A DNA stretch of 64,000 bases, taken from Lonicera japonica (lineage: Eukaryota > Streptophyta > Magnoliopsida > Dipsacales > Caprifoliaceae). Location: NCBI GenBank assembly GCA_021464415.1, contig JAKCWG010000903.1:104577-168576 (forward strand), given 5' to 3'. Position 1 is the stretch's first letter, and each line of letters opens with the position of its first letter. The translations under genes and the position numbers were made by a program. Below the pieces are notes generated by a model. That model saw only the letters and a list, made by a program, of their open reading frames with translations, was not told the DNA's origin and did no database searches. Shown here piece by piece: positions 24,774 to 36,946 of this stretch.

Positions 24774-26110
24774 ATTGCCCCCTATCCTTATCATTTAGCT
24801 CGGATGAGCTGATTGGTGAGGATATCCTCCAATCCGGGAGCTAGTAGTAGCTCTGAGCTCTGATGCTCGAGATATCTTAGGCCCGAATCCTTGACCATAA
24901 GTTTGTGGAGCTTGGAACATTAATGTGTAAAGCTAGCTAGACTTTGATCATTAGTCTTAGAGTTTGAGAACATCATTGTGTAAGGCTGGCTAGACGTTGA
25001 TCTCGAGTCTTAGTTCAAGGACGTTAGATCTCGGATGCTAGTCGTTGAACTCAAAACATCAATGTGTAGAGCTTTTAGAGCTTCAGAACATCATTGTGTA
25101 AGGCTGGCTAGACGTTGATCTCGAGTCATAGTCCAATGATGCTAGATCTCGGATGCTAGTCGTTGAGCTCGAAACCTCAATGTGTAGAAATCGTTAGACA
25201 TTAGATGCAAGTCGTAGAGCTCGGAACATTAATATGTAAAGCTCACTATACTTTTAATCATAAATAATTTGATTCTACTCGGGCCTTTTCCAACTGTCAT
25301 CAAATTCTCGAATTTCTTTCTTTCTTCTTATTCTCCTTCTTCTTCTTTTTTTTGAGGCATGCCTTTGTTGTTGGCCAATTTTCAGCTAGATCTCTTTGGG
25401 CTGGAGTGGTCCAGCAGTTGTCTGACGGACTTCAAAATCGCGTTTAGCTTTGTAGAAGTTTGATATCTGCTGAAAATTTCTTTAATTTCTTTCTTGTGAT
25501 TTGTCGGATGAACTTGATAAAAATTACATTCAGGAAGTAATTTTTTGGAAGCTCATCAATCTCTTTTTTGGATTTTATCCTCTTGGGTAACCGGATTTTT
25601 TAATGATTATGCGCCCGTAAATATTGAGCTAGCATAAGCCTGCCGGATTTTTGCATTTTTTATCGCAGCACCTTTGTATTCCGGTTTTGGACCCCGAGCT
25701 GGCCAAATTTGAAAACGGATTGAACTGGAAAGTTGTAGATCTTGAAATTTTCTTCAAAATGGACTCCAAAATCGCATGATTTGGAGTTTTGAGCATAAAG
25801 TTATGCACCTTATAATATTGAATCACTATAGACCCGCGGAATTTTATTCCAGAAAGTTTGAATCGAAGTTTTGAACCCCGAGTTGGCCGAATTTGAAAAT
25901 GGCTTGAACTGAAAAGTTGTAGCTCTTGAAATTTTCTTCAAAATGGACTCCAAAATCGCATGATTTGGAGTTCTGAGCACAAAGTTATACCCCCGAGAAT
26001 ATTGAGCTACGTAGACCCGCGGGATTTCGAGCTTTTCACCGAAAATTCACTTGTATTTTCTAAAGAACGAGAGCTTTAGAGAGCTTGTCGTTCCCACAGA
26101 CGGCGCCAAC
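24774..26110 (-). other. Non-coding interior of the nested LTR element
   Basis: No retroviral domain on either strand. Two families of internal repeats are visible. One is around TGTGTAAGGCTGGCTAGACG and GGATGCTAGTCGTTGA (about 24900-25220). The other is an about 185-bp repeat carrying AAAGTTGTAG, ATGGACTCCAAAATCGCATG and AAGTTAT (copies near 25690-25810 and 25865-26000). The short frame at 25629-25826 falls in the latter and has no support as a gene. Confidence 0.7.
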
Positions 26111-27114
26111 TGATGGTGTCAAAATCTAGAAATAGATAATTAACCAATCAATAAGCGAATATCGGTGAATAAAAAAAATAAATGCGGCGCAATAATGAGC
26201 ACATGACTTTTTTTTTAAGGTAGGTTCCCCCGGTAGCGCTTATGCTATTCCAGTGGTACGTCCTCCTTTTGTGTGTGCTTGTTTTGTATTAGCTCAAAGG
26301 CGATCAATTTGGAAGATAATACAAGCTACCAACTTCTCTCTCTCTATAATTTCCTTAATTCTATTTATAAGTATAGAATTAGGATTACAAATATTTCAAC
26401 AGAATAAATAATAAACTGTGTAGAAGAGAGAGTGTATAAGGGTTGTTGGTATTTTTTGGAGTATGAAAATAGAGAGTATATGACTCTTCTATTTTTTTTT
26501 TGAATCGGCTTGTATGAAAATAGAGAGTATATGACCCTTCTATTTTTTAACAAAATATATAGGAGAGAAAGTATATATTTTTGGTGAGGAGAATTGTGTG
26601 TTTTTGTTGTGTGAGAAGAATTATATTTTTTTTGGTGTGTTTTTGGTGAATGAATGGTGGGAGGTATTTATAGGTAAATGGGGAATGGCAAAAATGTAAA
26701 TTTTTTTGTGGAGGATAATTATTTAAATGAAATTAAATAATTATCTAAAGGAAAGTGTGGAATATAATAGAGTGGGATAATTATTTAAAGGAAATTAAAT
26801 AATTATCTAAAGGAAAGTGTGGAATATAATGGAGTGGGATAATTATTTAAAGGAAATTAAATATTTATCTAAAGGAAAGTGTGGAATATAATAGAGTGGG
26901 ATAATTATTGAATGGAGTGGGATATTTATTTAAAGAAAAGTGGAGAATAAAAATGGAGTGGGATAATTATTGAATGGAGTGGGATATTTATTTAATGGAA
27001 AGTGTGGAATATAATGAAGTGGGATAATTATTGAATGGAGTGAGATATTTATTTAAAAAAAAGTGGAGAATATTATTTTTGTAAGCCAATGGTAAAATTA
27101 TTTTTACCCCATCA
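26111..27114 (-). repeat. LTR (right copy)
   Basis: Nearly identical to 23771-24773; I count about 15 substitutions or single-base indels by eye (about 98.5%). This makes the insertion clearly younger than the host copia element. Confidence 0.9.
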
Positions 27115-28371
27115 ATTACTATTGTAATAGACTCACAAAATCTGATGTGATATATATATATATCCATACATGTATATATTTATATATTTCAATACATATA
27201 TATATATATGTATATACATAACAACAAATATATTTCAATACATATATATGTATATACATAACAACAAATATATATATATATATATATTTATAAATCCATT
27301 GAAAACAGATTCCTATATAGGTATATATGCCCCGCTGCTACATCTATTTTAATCATATATATGCATGCCCCGCTGCTATGGATCTGTTTTTTTTTTCATA
27401 TATATACATATATATATATATGCTCTGCTACTATACATATATTTATTTATATATATTAATTGTATGCTTTGATGCGGAATTTTGATGCAATAATAATCAT
27501 ATGCACTGTTCATCACTCTTTGTTAAATCACGGTCTGAATAAAGGGATGAAAATTCCGTAAATTTGATATATATATATATATAAAGACCCCGCAGCTGCA
27601 CAGAGATGATGAACAATGTTGAAATCCCAAGCAAGAAGCTGGCTCGTAGCCGCACGTGTAAAACAAGACCACTCGCGGGTGCAGCTCGTGTGGCTCGATT
27701 TTGGCTCTTTTTTTTTTTCGATTCCTCTTTCACTTCTGAGCTCCACGCGGCCAATTACATTTATTGTAATTTTGTGATATTTTTCCTTATTCGATTAATA
27801 TTTTATTTATTTTTTGGCTTTTAACCATTCAAAATAAATATTGTACTCTCAGAATTTTACTCTAAAATTTTTTGTGTGCACTTCCAACATTATTAGCTAT
27901 CTCATAGGTTATATACTCTCCTTAGTAGTAATATTTGGCTACATAAATAATTTTCATTTTGTCTTATGCTCAAAACTCTATTTAAATATTTTTTGGCCTG
28001 TTTGGGACTGTTTTGGCATGGTTCGCTCACATATCGTGGGACCAATTGTGGCAAAAGTCAATATATATTGTGATTAATGGATTTTGTTTTGGTTAGGTGA
28101 TCATATTAATATTGCACTTTCCCTATCGGTTTGTCTTTATTAATGTGATTTTTAACGCTTGTGAAATTGATCGTTTGTTATGGGTTTGGAGTTTCAATAT
28201 CCTATCGATGTTAACTTTAAAGACGTAACTTTGATGATTATGGGAGTTACTTTTGCATTTCAATTCGAGACCCTTAGGCAGGATTACAATGGCATAAGCG
28301 CTCAATTATGGTTTATGCTCAATTTGATATATATATATATATCGATATTCTTTTATATACCAGCATTGCCT

Positions 28372-30995
28372 ATGCAAATGAATGCCTTAACTAGACTAAA
28401 TGGGACCAATTATGAGGACTGGGTTGAGTCTCTGAGACTATTTCTTGCTGTATCTAACGTGGATTTGGCTCTCACTGAGGATGAGCCTGCCGAACCCACG
28501 GCCACATCTTATATTGTTGATAGGTCAAAATATGAGAAATGGGGACACTTTAACAAGGTGTGTCTGATGACAATAAAATACACTATGGATAAGACAATTA
28601 AGGCGAGCATTCGCGACACTGATAATGCCAGAGAATTTCTCACAACTGTAGGTGAAAAATTCAAGAAATTTGATAAGTCTGAAAAGTCCTCTTACATTAC
28701 ACTATTGGCAAAGACCAAGTATGATGGCGTTGGTGGTGTTCGTGAACATGTGATGAAGTTTTTGAACTAGTTCAATAAGTTGAAATCCATGAAAGTGGAG
28801 CTGGGAGAGGATTTTCTAGTTTGGCAGGTCTTTGAATCTCTTCCTACTCAGTTTGATGTTCTGAGAACTTTCGATAATGCCCAGAAGAATAAAGGAGTAT
28901 TGACGAGATGATATCCATTTTCTCCAAGAGGAGGAGAATATGAAAAAGGGAAAGTCTTATAGTGTGAAGTTCACTTCTCACAATAGCAATGACAAGAAAA
29001 AGTTCTATAAGAACAAGGCTACGAAATTCCAGTTTAAGAAAAAAGGAAATAGCAACCCTGGTGACAATTTTGGACAGCATTCTAGTCAAAATTCTAGGGA
29101 AGGTTCTCGGAAGCTTAAGCCCAAATTCAATGGAAAGTGTAAGTTTTACGACACACTTGGGCATAAACAAATTGATTGTTGGAAGTTTAAAAATTGGCTT
29201 GAGAAAAAGAAAGGTAAACCCCTAGCTCTAGTGTGTTTTGAATCAAATATTTTTAATGTACCTTCTCATACGTGGTGGTTAGATACTTGCGCAACTATTC
29301 ATGTTTCGAACTCCTTGCAGGAGTTTAGAAGCAAGCGGAGGCCAAATGAGAGAGAAATGATAGTCACTGTTGGGAATGGAGCAAGTGTTGCAGTTGAGCA
29401 TTTAGGAGTTATTTCTTTAAAGTTGTCTATAGGACATGTTTTAATTTTAAAGGATACTGTTTATGTTCCTTCTATGAAAAGAAATTTGATTTCTATTTAT
29501 GTGTTGGATAGTTGTGGCTACTCTTTCCATTTCAGTAATAAAATGGTTTCCTTGTTTTATAATTCTGTTGTTGTTGGTTCTGGGATTTTATGTGATGGTT
29601 TGTATATGTTGGATGTTCATTCTATTCTTGATGAGCAACAAACTTCGATTGTCAACACTATTGTTGGAAAGAAACGTGGTAGGGTTGCTGAAAACTCTTC
29701 CATGCTGTGGCATAAACGCCTAGGACATATATCAAAGGAAATGATGCAGAGACTAATCAAGAAAAGTATTTTACATAGTCTAGACTTTTTTAATTTTGTT
29801 ACATGTGTTGATTTCATAAAGGGGAAACTTATTGCTAAAGGTAGAAAATGAGGAGTTACCATAAATGAGGAGTTACCATAAATGAGAAGGTATTGTAGTT
29901 AATTCATACAGATATTTGTGGACCTCTTACTCTCACTGCTATGGATTGTTTTAGGTATTTTATTACCTTTAAGGCATTCAAGGCTATTGCTGAATTGAAG
30001 TTTAGTAAGAAGATCAAGTGTGTAAGGTCTGATAGGGAAAGTGAATTATATGGAAGATATGATGAGACTAAACAGATGTTGACTGCTCATTTCGATATGA
30101 AAGATCTTGGTGACGCTTCTTTCGTTTTGGGCATTGAATTCATCGTGACCGATCTCGTGGTGTTCTTGGCCTATCCCAAAAGAACTACATTAAAAGAGTT
30201 ATGAGCATGTTCAATATGAAATCTTGTAATCCGTGTGCGACACCCATTCAAAAGGGAGAAAGACTCTCTAATACCGAGTGTCCTCAAAATGATAAAGAAA
30301 TAGTAGAAATGGAGAAGGTCCTGTATGCTTCCGCTGTCGACAGTCTCGTGTATGCTCAAGTTTGTACACGCCCTGATATTGCTTTTGTGATCTGTGTAAT
30401 TGGGAGATACTTGAGCAAGCTTGGTATGGGTCATTGAAAAGCTGCCAAGCAAGTTATGAGGTATCTACAGGGTACCAAGGATCATTTGCTCACTTACAGA
30501 ATAACTAATCACTTTGAGGTGACATGTTATTCTGACTCTGATTATGGTGGTTGTCCAGATGACACAAATCCACCTCTGGATACATTTTCATGTTGGCAGG
30601 AGGAGCTGTATCCTGGAAAAGTGTCAAACAGACACTTACAGCTACCTCGACTATGGAAGTAGAGTATATAGCATGTTATGAGGCTACCGGTCAAGTTATG
30701 TGGTTGAGGAACTTTATTTCTGAGTTTTATATTGTGGAGAGCATCTCTAGGCCTCTAACCATATATTGCGATAATTCTGCTGTGGTATGTTTCTCTCAAA
30801 ACAATAAGAACTCCAAACGTTTAAAGCATTTTGATACTAAGTATATGTTTGTCAGATAGCAGGTTCAGAAGTTTCAGACTCATATTGAGCATATACCTAC
30901 AGAACTTATGGTGGCAGATCCTCTAACCAAGGGCTTAACTATTAAAGCCTTTGTAGATCATGTAATCCGTATGGGTATTGTGAGATATTTTGATT
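28372..30995 (+). pseudogene. Copia gag-pol polyprotein, internally deleted and broken
   Basis: Gag starts at MQMNALTRLNGTNYEDWVES (28372) and is stopped by TAG at 28768-28770. After a frameshift near 28900 a second frame (28940-29851) has a degenerate zinc knuckle (CKFYDTLGHKQIDC, second Cys replaced by Tyr), the protease site WWLDTCATIHVSN (DTC where DSG is usual) and the GAG-pre-integrase motif LWHKRLGHIS. Integrase is reduced to a few dozen residues (SDRESELYGRYDE) and joined directly to late RT (HFDMKDLGDASFVLG) near 30070. It continues in other frames with [40 protein letters not shown] and the RNase H tail ADPLTKGL. It is inactive; the catalytic YVDD part of RT is missing. Confidence 0.9.
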
Positions 30996-31088
30996 TTTTG
31001 GTTTAGTGGGAGTTTATGTTGTAATTTGAAGCAACATTATACTTTATTATTATGTCTCGAGACTTCTTTTGAATAAATTGTTGCTGCA

Positions 31089-31159
<71 letters not shown>
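31089..31159 (+). repeat. (TTA)n microsatellite, left flank of the viral insertion
   Basis: About 23-24 TTA units directly behind the copia RNase H and 3' untranslated sequence. The matching run at 39051-39141 lies on the other side of the pararetrovirus. Confidence 0.95.
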
Positions 31160-31427
31160 CGTGCTATTGGAAATAAATCTTAATTTTCTATTCGTCAAGA
31201 TTATTCCATTATTTTCTAATCTTTTGTTGAAAGCTACGTATCCTCAAGTCACTCTAATTTTTGCAAACCACCATGCCATAAAGACCTAGGCCAGTGTAAG
31301 TCTCAAGAGTGTGAGCAGTATAGAGCCAAGGCAGGGTTGATAGGTATGTGTCTGCTTAAGGAAATTGGAGTATGTACCCATAGGGTCAGTCGTAAACATG
31401 AGTGAAGCTTAGAATTAAATAATCAAA

Positions 31428-33140
31428 ATGAGTAGATTATTTAGATCTTATTCTTCAGTTAGCTCGAGGTCAAATATGTCCTCAATCCCAGATATAGTTA
31501 ATCAGGAAGAACAAAGTTTCGAAAATATAAGTCAAAGTTTTAATGACTGGAATATCCCAAAAATTTCACCTAAAGAAATTTATAAATCAACCTTCTTTGG
31601 AAATTTCAAATCAGATTATAATGTTAAAACTGTAGAAAAAGTTTATGCAATAAATAAAGAACATGAAAATTGTAGTTTATTAACTCCAGAAGTAGTTAGA
31701 AAGCATAGATCTAATGGATACAATTTTCTCCATATAGGACTCATTCAAGTGGCAATAAATCCACTTACAGTTAAAGGAGTTGATTCGTCAATACTATTAT
31801 GCCTTAGAGATGCTAGGTACAAAAATTATGTCCCCAGTATCCTAGGAATAATGGAATCTAGTCTCCATAATGGACCAGTCCATTTTAATTGTTTCCCAGA
31901 TTTTACTTTAAGCCTTAGTGATCCAAATCTACTAAAAGCATTAACTTTAAATATTAAGACTGCAGGAGAAATAACCCAAATGTTAGAAGGATCTCATGCG
32001 ATTGCCCTAATTTATAGAATATATTACAAAACTATGAAAACAAATTTAAATGTAAAAGCATTAAATAAATCCCCAAAAGATAAAACTATCTTAATTCAGA
32101 GTAGTACAGATAATGCTAATATACAAGTACCAAAAACGATATTCTGGAAAGATATTAATCTCCCAAGCCAATGGATTTTGGATAACGAAATTCCCCAAAG
32201 ACCAGTAACCAGTAGTTTCATGAATCTAGATAATATTAAACAATATTTAGACGGAACAGTTAGGATAAGTTTTGATGAAACAAGGTTTAGAAAACCTCCC
32301 CTAATCCTCGAAACTTGTCCTAGCACATCATCTTTTCCCTCCAGGATAGATAATATATCTAGAAGAGATAATGATCTAATAAGTAATACGTCTATAACTA
32401 ATACATCTCTACCTGAAACAAAAATATCAGGAACCACCGATCAAGGTCAAGTAACTCATCCATTATATAAGAACAAAGAAAAGGAATCAGAAAGTGATCA
32501 AGAGATCGAAGATAATGAATTTATATCACAGTCTGATTTTCAAGCACCATTCCATCAATTAAGAGTCATTTCAAAAGAATTTAAAATAAATTGGAATACA
32601 TTAACTAGTAATTTTAATTCTAAAGAAAATAAAAATTTAAGACACAAATTTAGGGAAGAAAACCCTGAATCTGAAAGAGAGAAAATAATACATAAATGGA
32701 AAAAATGGATAAAGAAAGAAAAAATTAATATGGATTTCTTTCCATGGTATAAAAAATATTATAACAAATGTAATGTTATTACAAAAACTCAATGGACTAA
32801 AGAAGACAACACTAAAGTTAGATCCAGTCATCCTCCCTTAGAAACTCTAAATATACAAGTCAAGAATACTTCAATAAAAGCCTCTCCATTTAAAGTACCT
32901 GAACCTGATAGTAAAATTGATGATAAAAAGATAATTGAACAAAATAATTATACCAACCAATATTTAGTTTCAATTGGAAAACAACTAGATAAAATTGAAG
33001 AAAAAATGGAAACAAAATTTGAAGGAACAATTATTCAAAAGAAATCAGAAAAACCAATTTTACACTTACACGAACATAGAGAAGGCTTAGGTCTGCCAAA
33101 CAAAGACAGAGAATTAACAAGAAAATTGATGAATTACTAA
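31428..33140 (+). CDS. Endogenous pararetrovirus movement-protein region (570 aa)
   Basis: An uninterrupted frame from ATG at 31428. Residues about 50-210 look like the 30K-superfamily movement protein of caulimovirids (motifs HIGLIQVAINPL, ILLCLRDARYKNY, SSLHNGPVHFNCFPDF). Proteins of this family move virus through plasmodesmata. Residues about 290-380 are Ser/Thr/Asp-rich and look disordered, and the C-terminal part is Lys/Glu-rich and helical. In florendoviruses this region is the N-terminal part of one polyprotein. Here it ends at a TAA at 33138-33140 because the downstream part is in another frame. It is probably the front part of a single ancestral ORF, now separated by a frameshift located between about 33090 and 33140. 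Confidence 0.8.
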   Translation: MSRLFRSYSSVSSRSNMSSIPDIVNQEEQSFENISQSFNDWNIPKISPKEIYKSTFFGNFKSDYNVKTVEKVYAINKEHENCSLLTPEVVRKHRSNGYNFLHIGLIQVAINPLTVKGVDSSILLCLRDARYKNYVPSILGIMESSLHNGPVHFNCFPDFTLSLSDPNLLKALTLNIKTAGEITQMLEGSHAIALIYRIYYKTMKTNLNVKALNKSPKDKTILIQSSTDNANIQVPKTIFWKDINLPSQWILDNEIPQRPVTSSFMNLDNIKQYLDGTVRISFDETRFRKPPLILETCPSTSSFPSRIDNISRRDNDLISNTSITNTSLPETKISGTTDQGQVTHPLYKNKEKESESDQEIEDNEFISQSDFQAPFHQLRVISKEFKINWNTLTSNFNSKENKNLRHKFREENPESEREKIIHKWKKWIKKEKINMDFFPWYKKYYNKCNVITKTQWTKEDNTKVRSSHPPLETLNIQVKNTSIKASPFKVPEPDSKIDDKKIIEQNNYTNQYLVSIGKQLDKIEEKMETKFEGTIIQKKSEKPILHLHEHREGLGLPNKDRELTRKLMNY

Positions 33141-36100
33141 AACATGTATCCTCTACAAGTGGAACAAAAAATGTGACTGCACTAAAAAAAGATAGGGAAC
33201 AAAGTGATCAAAGTGAATCGGATGATGAGTCAATCATCCAAGAAATAGAAAACCAGTTTAATAAACTAACTTTTAAAAACCCAAATCCCACTAGTAACAC
33301 AAAAAATTGGTATACTAGGCCAACACCTCCAGATTTGCAATATGAAGAAAGGAATTTAAATAACCAATTTGCTGTTTCATCAAACAAAATGTATGAATGG
33401 AACATTGATGGCCTAAGTGAACAAGAATTAATCAATAAATTAAGTCATATGTCTATGGTGGCAAATAGCTACCTAAATGCTTATCATGATTTAACCCAAC
33501 CTGAAATAGTTGAACTTTTAGCCTCAGGATTCACAGGAACTCTTAGGTCTTGGTGGGAAAAGCACCTAACTGAGGACGCTAGAGAATCCATAATCCATGC
33601 TGTGTAATTAGATGATGAAGGAAATCCCATTTATGATGAAGAAATCAATTATGGGCCTCATGATGGTGTCAATACTTTAGTCTACACCATAATTAAGCAT
33701 TTCATAGGAACTCCTAGCAATATAACTGAGAGACTCCATGACCAACTTAGCAACCTTACCTGCCCAACTCTTAGTGATTTTAGATGGTACAAAGATGTAT
33801 TCACTTCCAGAGTCATGATGAGAGATGATAGTAACAAACCATTTTGGAAAGAAAAATTTGTAAATGGTTTGCCTAGCCTATTTGCCCATAAAATTCGAGA
33901 AGAATTAAGTAAGAATTTAGGTTATATAGATTATGATAACCTAACTTATGGTGATATAATAAGTCAAATACAAAAAACAGGCCTAAAAATGTGTATAGAC
34001 TTTAAATTAAGTAAGCAAGCTAATAAAGATAAAAATAAAGCTAAATATGAATTAGGAACATTTTGTGAACAATATGGGTTACCTCCTATAGCCCCTTCTA
34101 GAAGAAAGAAGCATGTTAGAAAGGATAAAAAATACAAATCCCACAAAAAGAAAAGTAAGAAAAATAATCAAGAAGATTATTATAAAAAACCTTCCTCTAA
34201 TAAGAAAAAGAAATCAAACAAAAAATTTGATAAAAGTAAAATAATTTGTCATAATTATGGAAAGAAAGGACATTACAAAAATGAATGTAGAGTCAAAGAA
34301 AAATTAAGTCAATTAAATGTACCCGAAGAAGAAGTAGAACATATTCTTGAACTAATGAGGATTGAAAACCAATCTGAAGGTGAATCATTGGGATCCAGTT
34401 TACCTTCTCAAAGTTCTGAAGAATCAACTACTTATTCTAGCCAATCTGATAATGAAGCGCCACAATTAGGTTGTAGTAACAATTGTACTAAAACCTGTTG
34501 CAATAAACAGATAAATGTATTAACAAAAATTCAAGAAGAAAAGAATTTATTAATTGATTTAATAAGAAAAATATCTGATCCACAATTAAAAAATCAATAT
34601 ATGAATCAACTAGAAAAGTTATTAACAACTGAATCTAAAGCACAAAAATTACTTAAGAATAAAGAAAAACCCATTTTCAGTATCAACAAAACTCTAGAAA
34701 GATTTAAGAATCCGATTAAGGAAGTAACACTCCCAGAACTAAACTTAGAAGTTAATAATTTAAAGAAAGAAATTTCTAAGTTAAAAAAGGAAATTCCTGA
34801 ACTTAGACAGGAAATAACCAAAAAATTTGAAGAAATTAATAAGTCAAATTTAAAAATTAATGACTCTTCTTCATCTAGTGATAGTGAGGGAGAATCAGTC
34901 AATAAATGTATTGAAAAAGAAGAATCTGATAAAGAAGATCTTGATATTGAAGTGCAAAATTATTCTTTAAATACATTAAAAGATATAACTATTCAAAAAT
35001 GGCACATAAATGTCACAATAATCATAAATAAAACATTTGTGTTAGAATTACCTGCTCTTTTAGATACTGGTGCAGATCTAAATTGCATTCAAAAAGGATT
35101 AGTTCCTACAATGTATTACCAAAAAACAAGTGAAAGACTAAGTTCAGCTAATGGTAGTAAAATGGAAATGAAATATAAATTACCTAAAGCACATATCTGT
35201 CAAGATGGGGTATGCTATAAAACATCCTTTGTCTTAATTAGAAACATGACAGATAAAGTTATTTTAGGGTTACCATTTATATATTTATTATACCCATTTA
35301 ATACTTCAAGTAAAGGTTTAATAACCAAATATTTAGGACATAAGGTCACATTTAACTTTACTACACAACCAAAAGAAAGAAATCTAAGAATAATAAAAGA
35401 ACAGTCAATCTCGAAAAATATAAACTTATTAAGTAACAAATCAAATCATTTAAAACATCTAAAAGATGAAATTAAATATAAAAAGATTGAAGAACAATTA
35501 CAAGATACTAAATTACAGATTAAAATCAAAGAATTTAATGAAATACTTATAAAAGAAGTATGTTCTGATTTACCCCATGCTTTTTGGCATCGAAAAAGGC
35601 ATATTGTAAGACTCCCTTATGCTAAGGAATTTAAAGAACATTTAATTCCTACTAAGGCTAGATCTATACAAATGAATCACGAACAAATGGAATTTTGTAA
35701 AAAAGAGATAAATGATTTAATACAAAAGAAAATCATAAGAAAGAGTAAATCTCCCTGGTCTTGCCCTGCTTTCTATGTCAATAAAAATGCTGAAATAGAA
35801 AGAGGATCTCCTAGACTTGTAATTAATTATAAGCCACTAAACAAAGTTTTAGAATGGATTAGATACCCATTACCTAACAAAAAAGATTTAATTAATAGAT
35901 TAGACCAGGCTTTAGTCTTTAGTAAATTCGACCTTAAGAGTGGTTTTTGGCAAATCCAAATCCATGAGGAAGATAGATATAAGACAGCCTTTACTACCCC
36001 TTTTGGCCATTACGAATGGAATATAATGCCATTCGGCCTTAACAATGCCCCTAGTGAATTCCAGAATATTATGAATGATATTCTAAATCCCTTTAGTCAT

Positions 36101-36946
36101 TTCTCCATAGTCTATATAGATGACGTGCTTATCTTTTCAAAATCAATAGAAGAGCACTGGAAGCATCTAAATTCATTCTTTAAAACAATTAAGATAAATG
36201 GTCTAGTTTTGTCTCCTATTAAATGTTGCCTATTCCAAACCAAAATTAGGTTTTTAGGGCATAACATCCAGTATAACCAAATTAGACCAATTGATAGAGC
36301 CATTCAATTTGCTGATAAATTCCCTGATGAAATATTGGATAAAAACCAATTACAAAGGTTCCTAGGATCCCTTAATTATATCAGTGATTTCTATAAAGAT
36401 CTCCGCAAACAATGTAAACCGTTATTTGAACGACTTCAAAATAATCCTCCTCCTTGGACAAAAGTCCATACTTCCATAGTCCAAGATATTAAAAAACATG
36501 TTAAGACTTTGCCTTGTCTTGGCATCTCTACTCCTTTTGCCTTTAAAATTGTCGAAACTGACGCCTCCGAAATTGGCTTTGGAGGAATCCTCAAGCAGAA
36601 ATTAACTCCAAATTCTACTGAACAAATTGTACGTTTTCACTCTGGCGCATGGGATAATACACAAACAAATTATTCTACTATAAAAAAGGAAATTTTATCT
36701 TTAATACTTTGTATTAATAAATTCCAAAGTGATTTATTAAACAAAAGGTTTTTAATCAGAATAGATTGCAAATCTGCTAAATATGTTTTAGAAAAAGATG
36801 TTGAGAACATTGCCTCAAAACAAATTTCTGCTAGATGGCAATCATTATTAAGTATTTTTGATTTTGATATAGAATATATCAAAGGAAGCGAAAACTCTAT
36901 TCCAGATTTTCTCACAAGAGAATTTATGTTAAATGCAAGAAACTGA
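33095..36946 (+). pseudogene. Endogenous pararetrovirus capsid-protease-RT-RNase H region
   Basis: The frame is open from about 33095 except for one TAA at 33605-33607. From the Met at 33815 it runs 1043 aa. Numbered from that Met it has a Lys-rich stretch and a zinc knuckle at residues 145-158 in which the second Cys is Tyr (C-X2-Y-X4-H-X4-C). An acidic/coiled segment follows at about 300-370, then the aspartic protease DTG at 417-419, RT with YIDD at 767-770, and RNase H with its first Asp at 916 (TDASEIGFGG), ending PDFLTREFMLNARN. In Caulimoviridae these domains make capsid, process the polyprotein and copy pregenomic RNA. The stop falls in the capsid part. Protease, RT and RNase H motifs look intact. 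Confidence 0.9.

Larger units (their letters stand above)
23771..27114 (-). mobile_element. Non-coding LTR retrotransposon (3344 bp) nested in the copia leader
   Basis: LTRs at 23771-24773 and 26111-27114 (about 1003 bp each) are flanked by a perfect 5-bp duplication ATTAC (23766-23770 and 27115-27119). On the minus strand the PBS is GTTGGCGCCGTCTGTGG (26110-26094) and a polypurine run AGGATAGGGGGCAAT lies at about 24788-24774. The 1337-bp interior encodes no gag or pol, so it must use proteins of another element, plausibly the gag-bearing family at 17139-18656 with the same PBS and LTR edges. It resembles LARD/TRIM-type non-autonomous elements. Confidence 0.9.
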
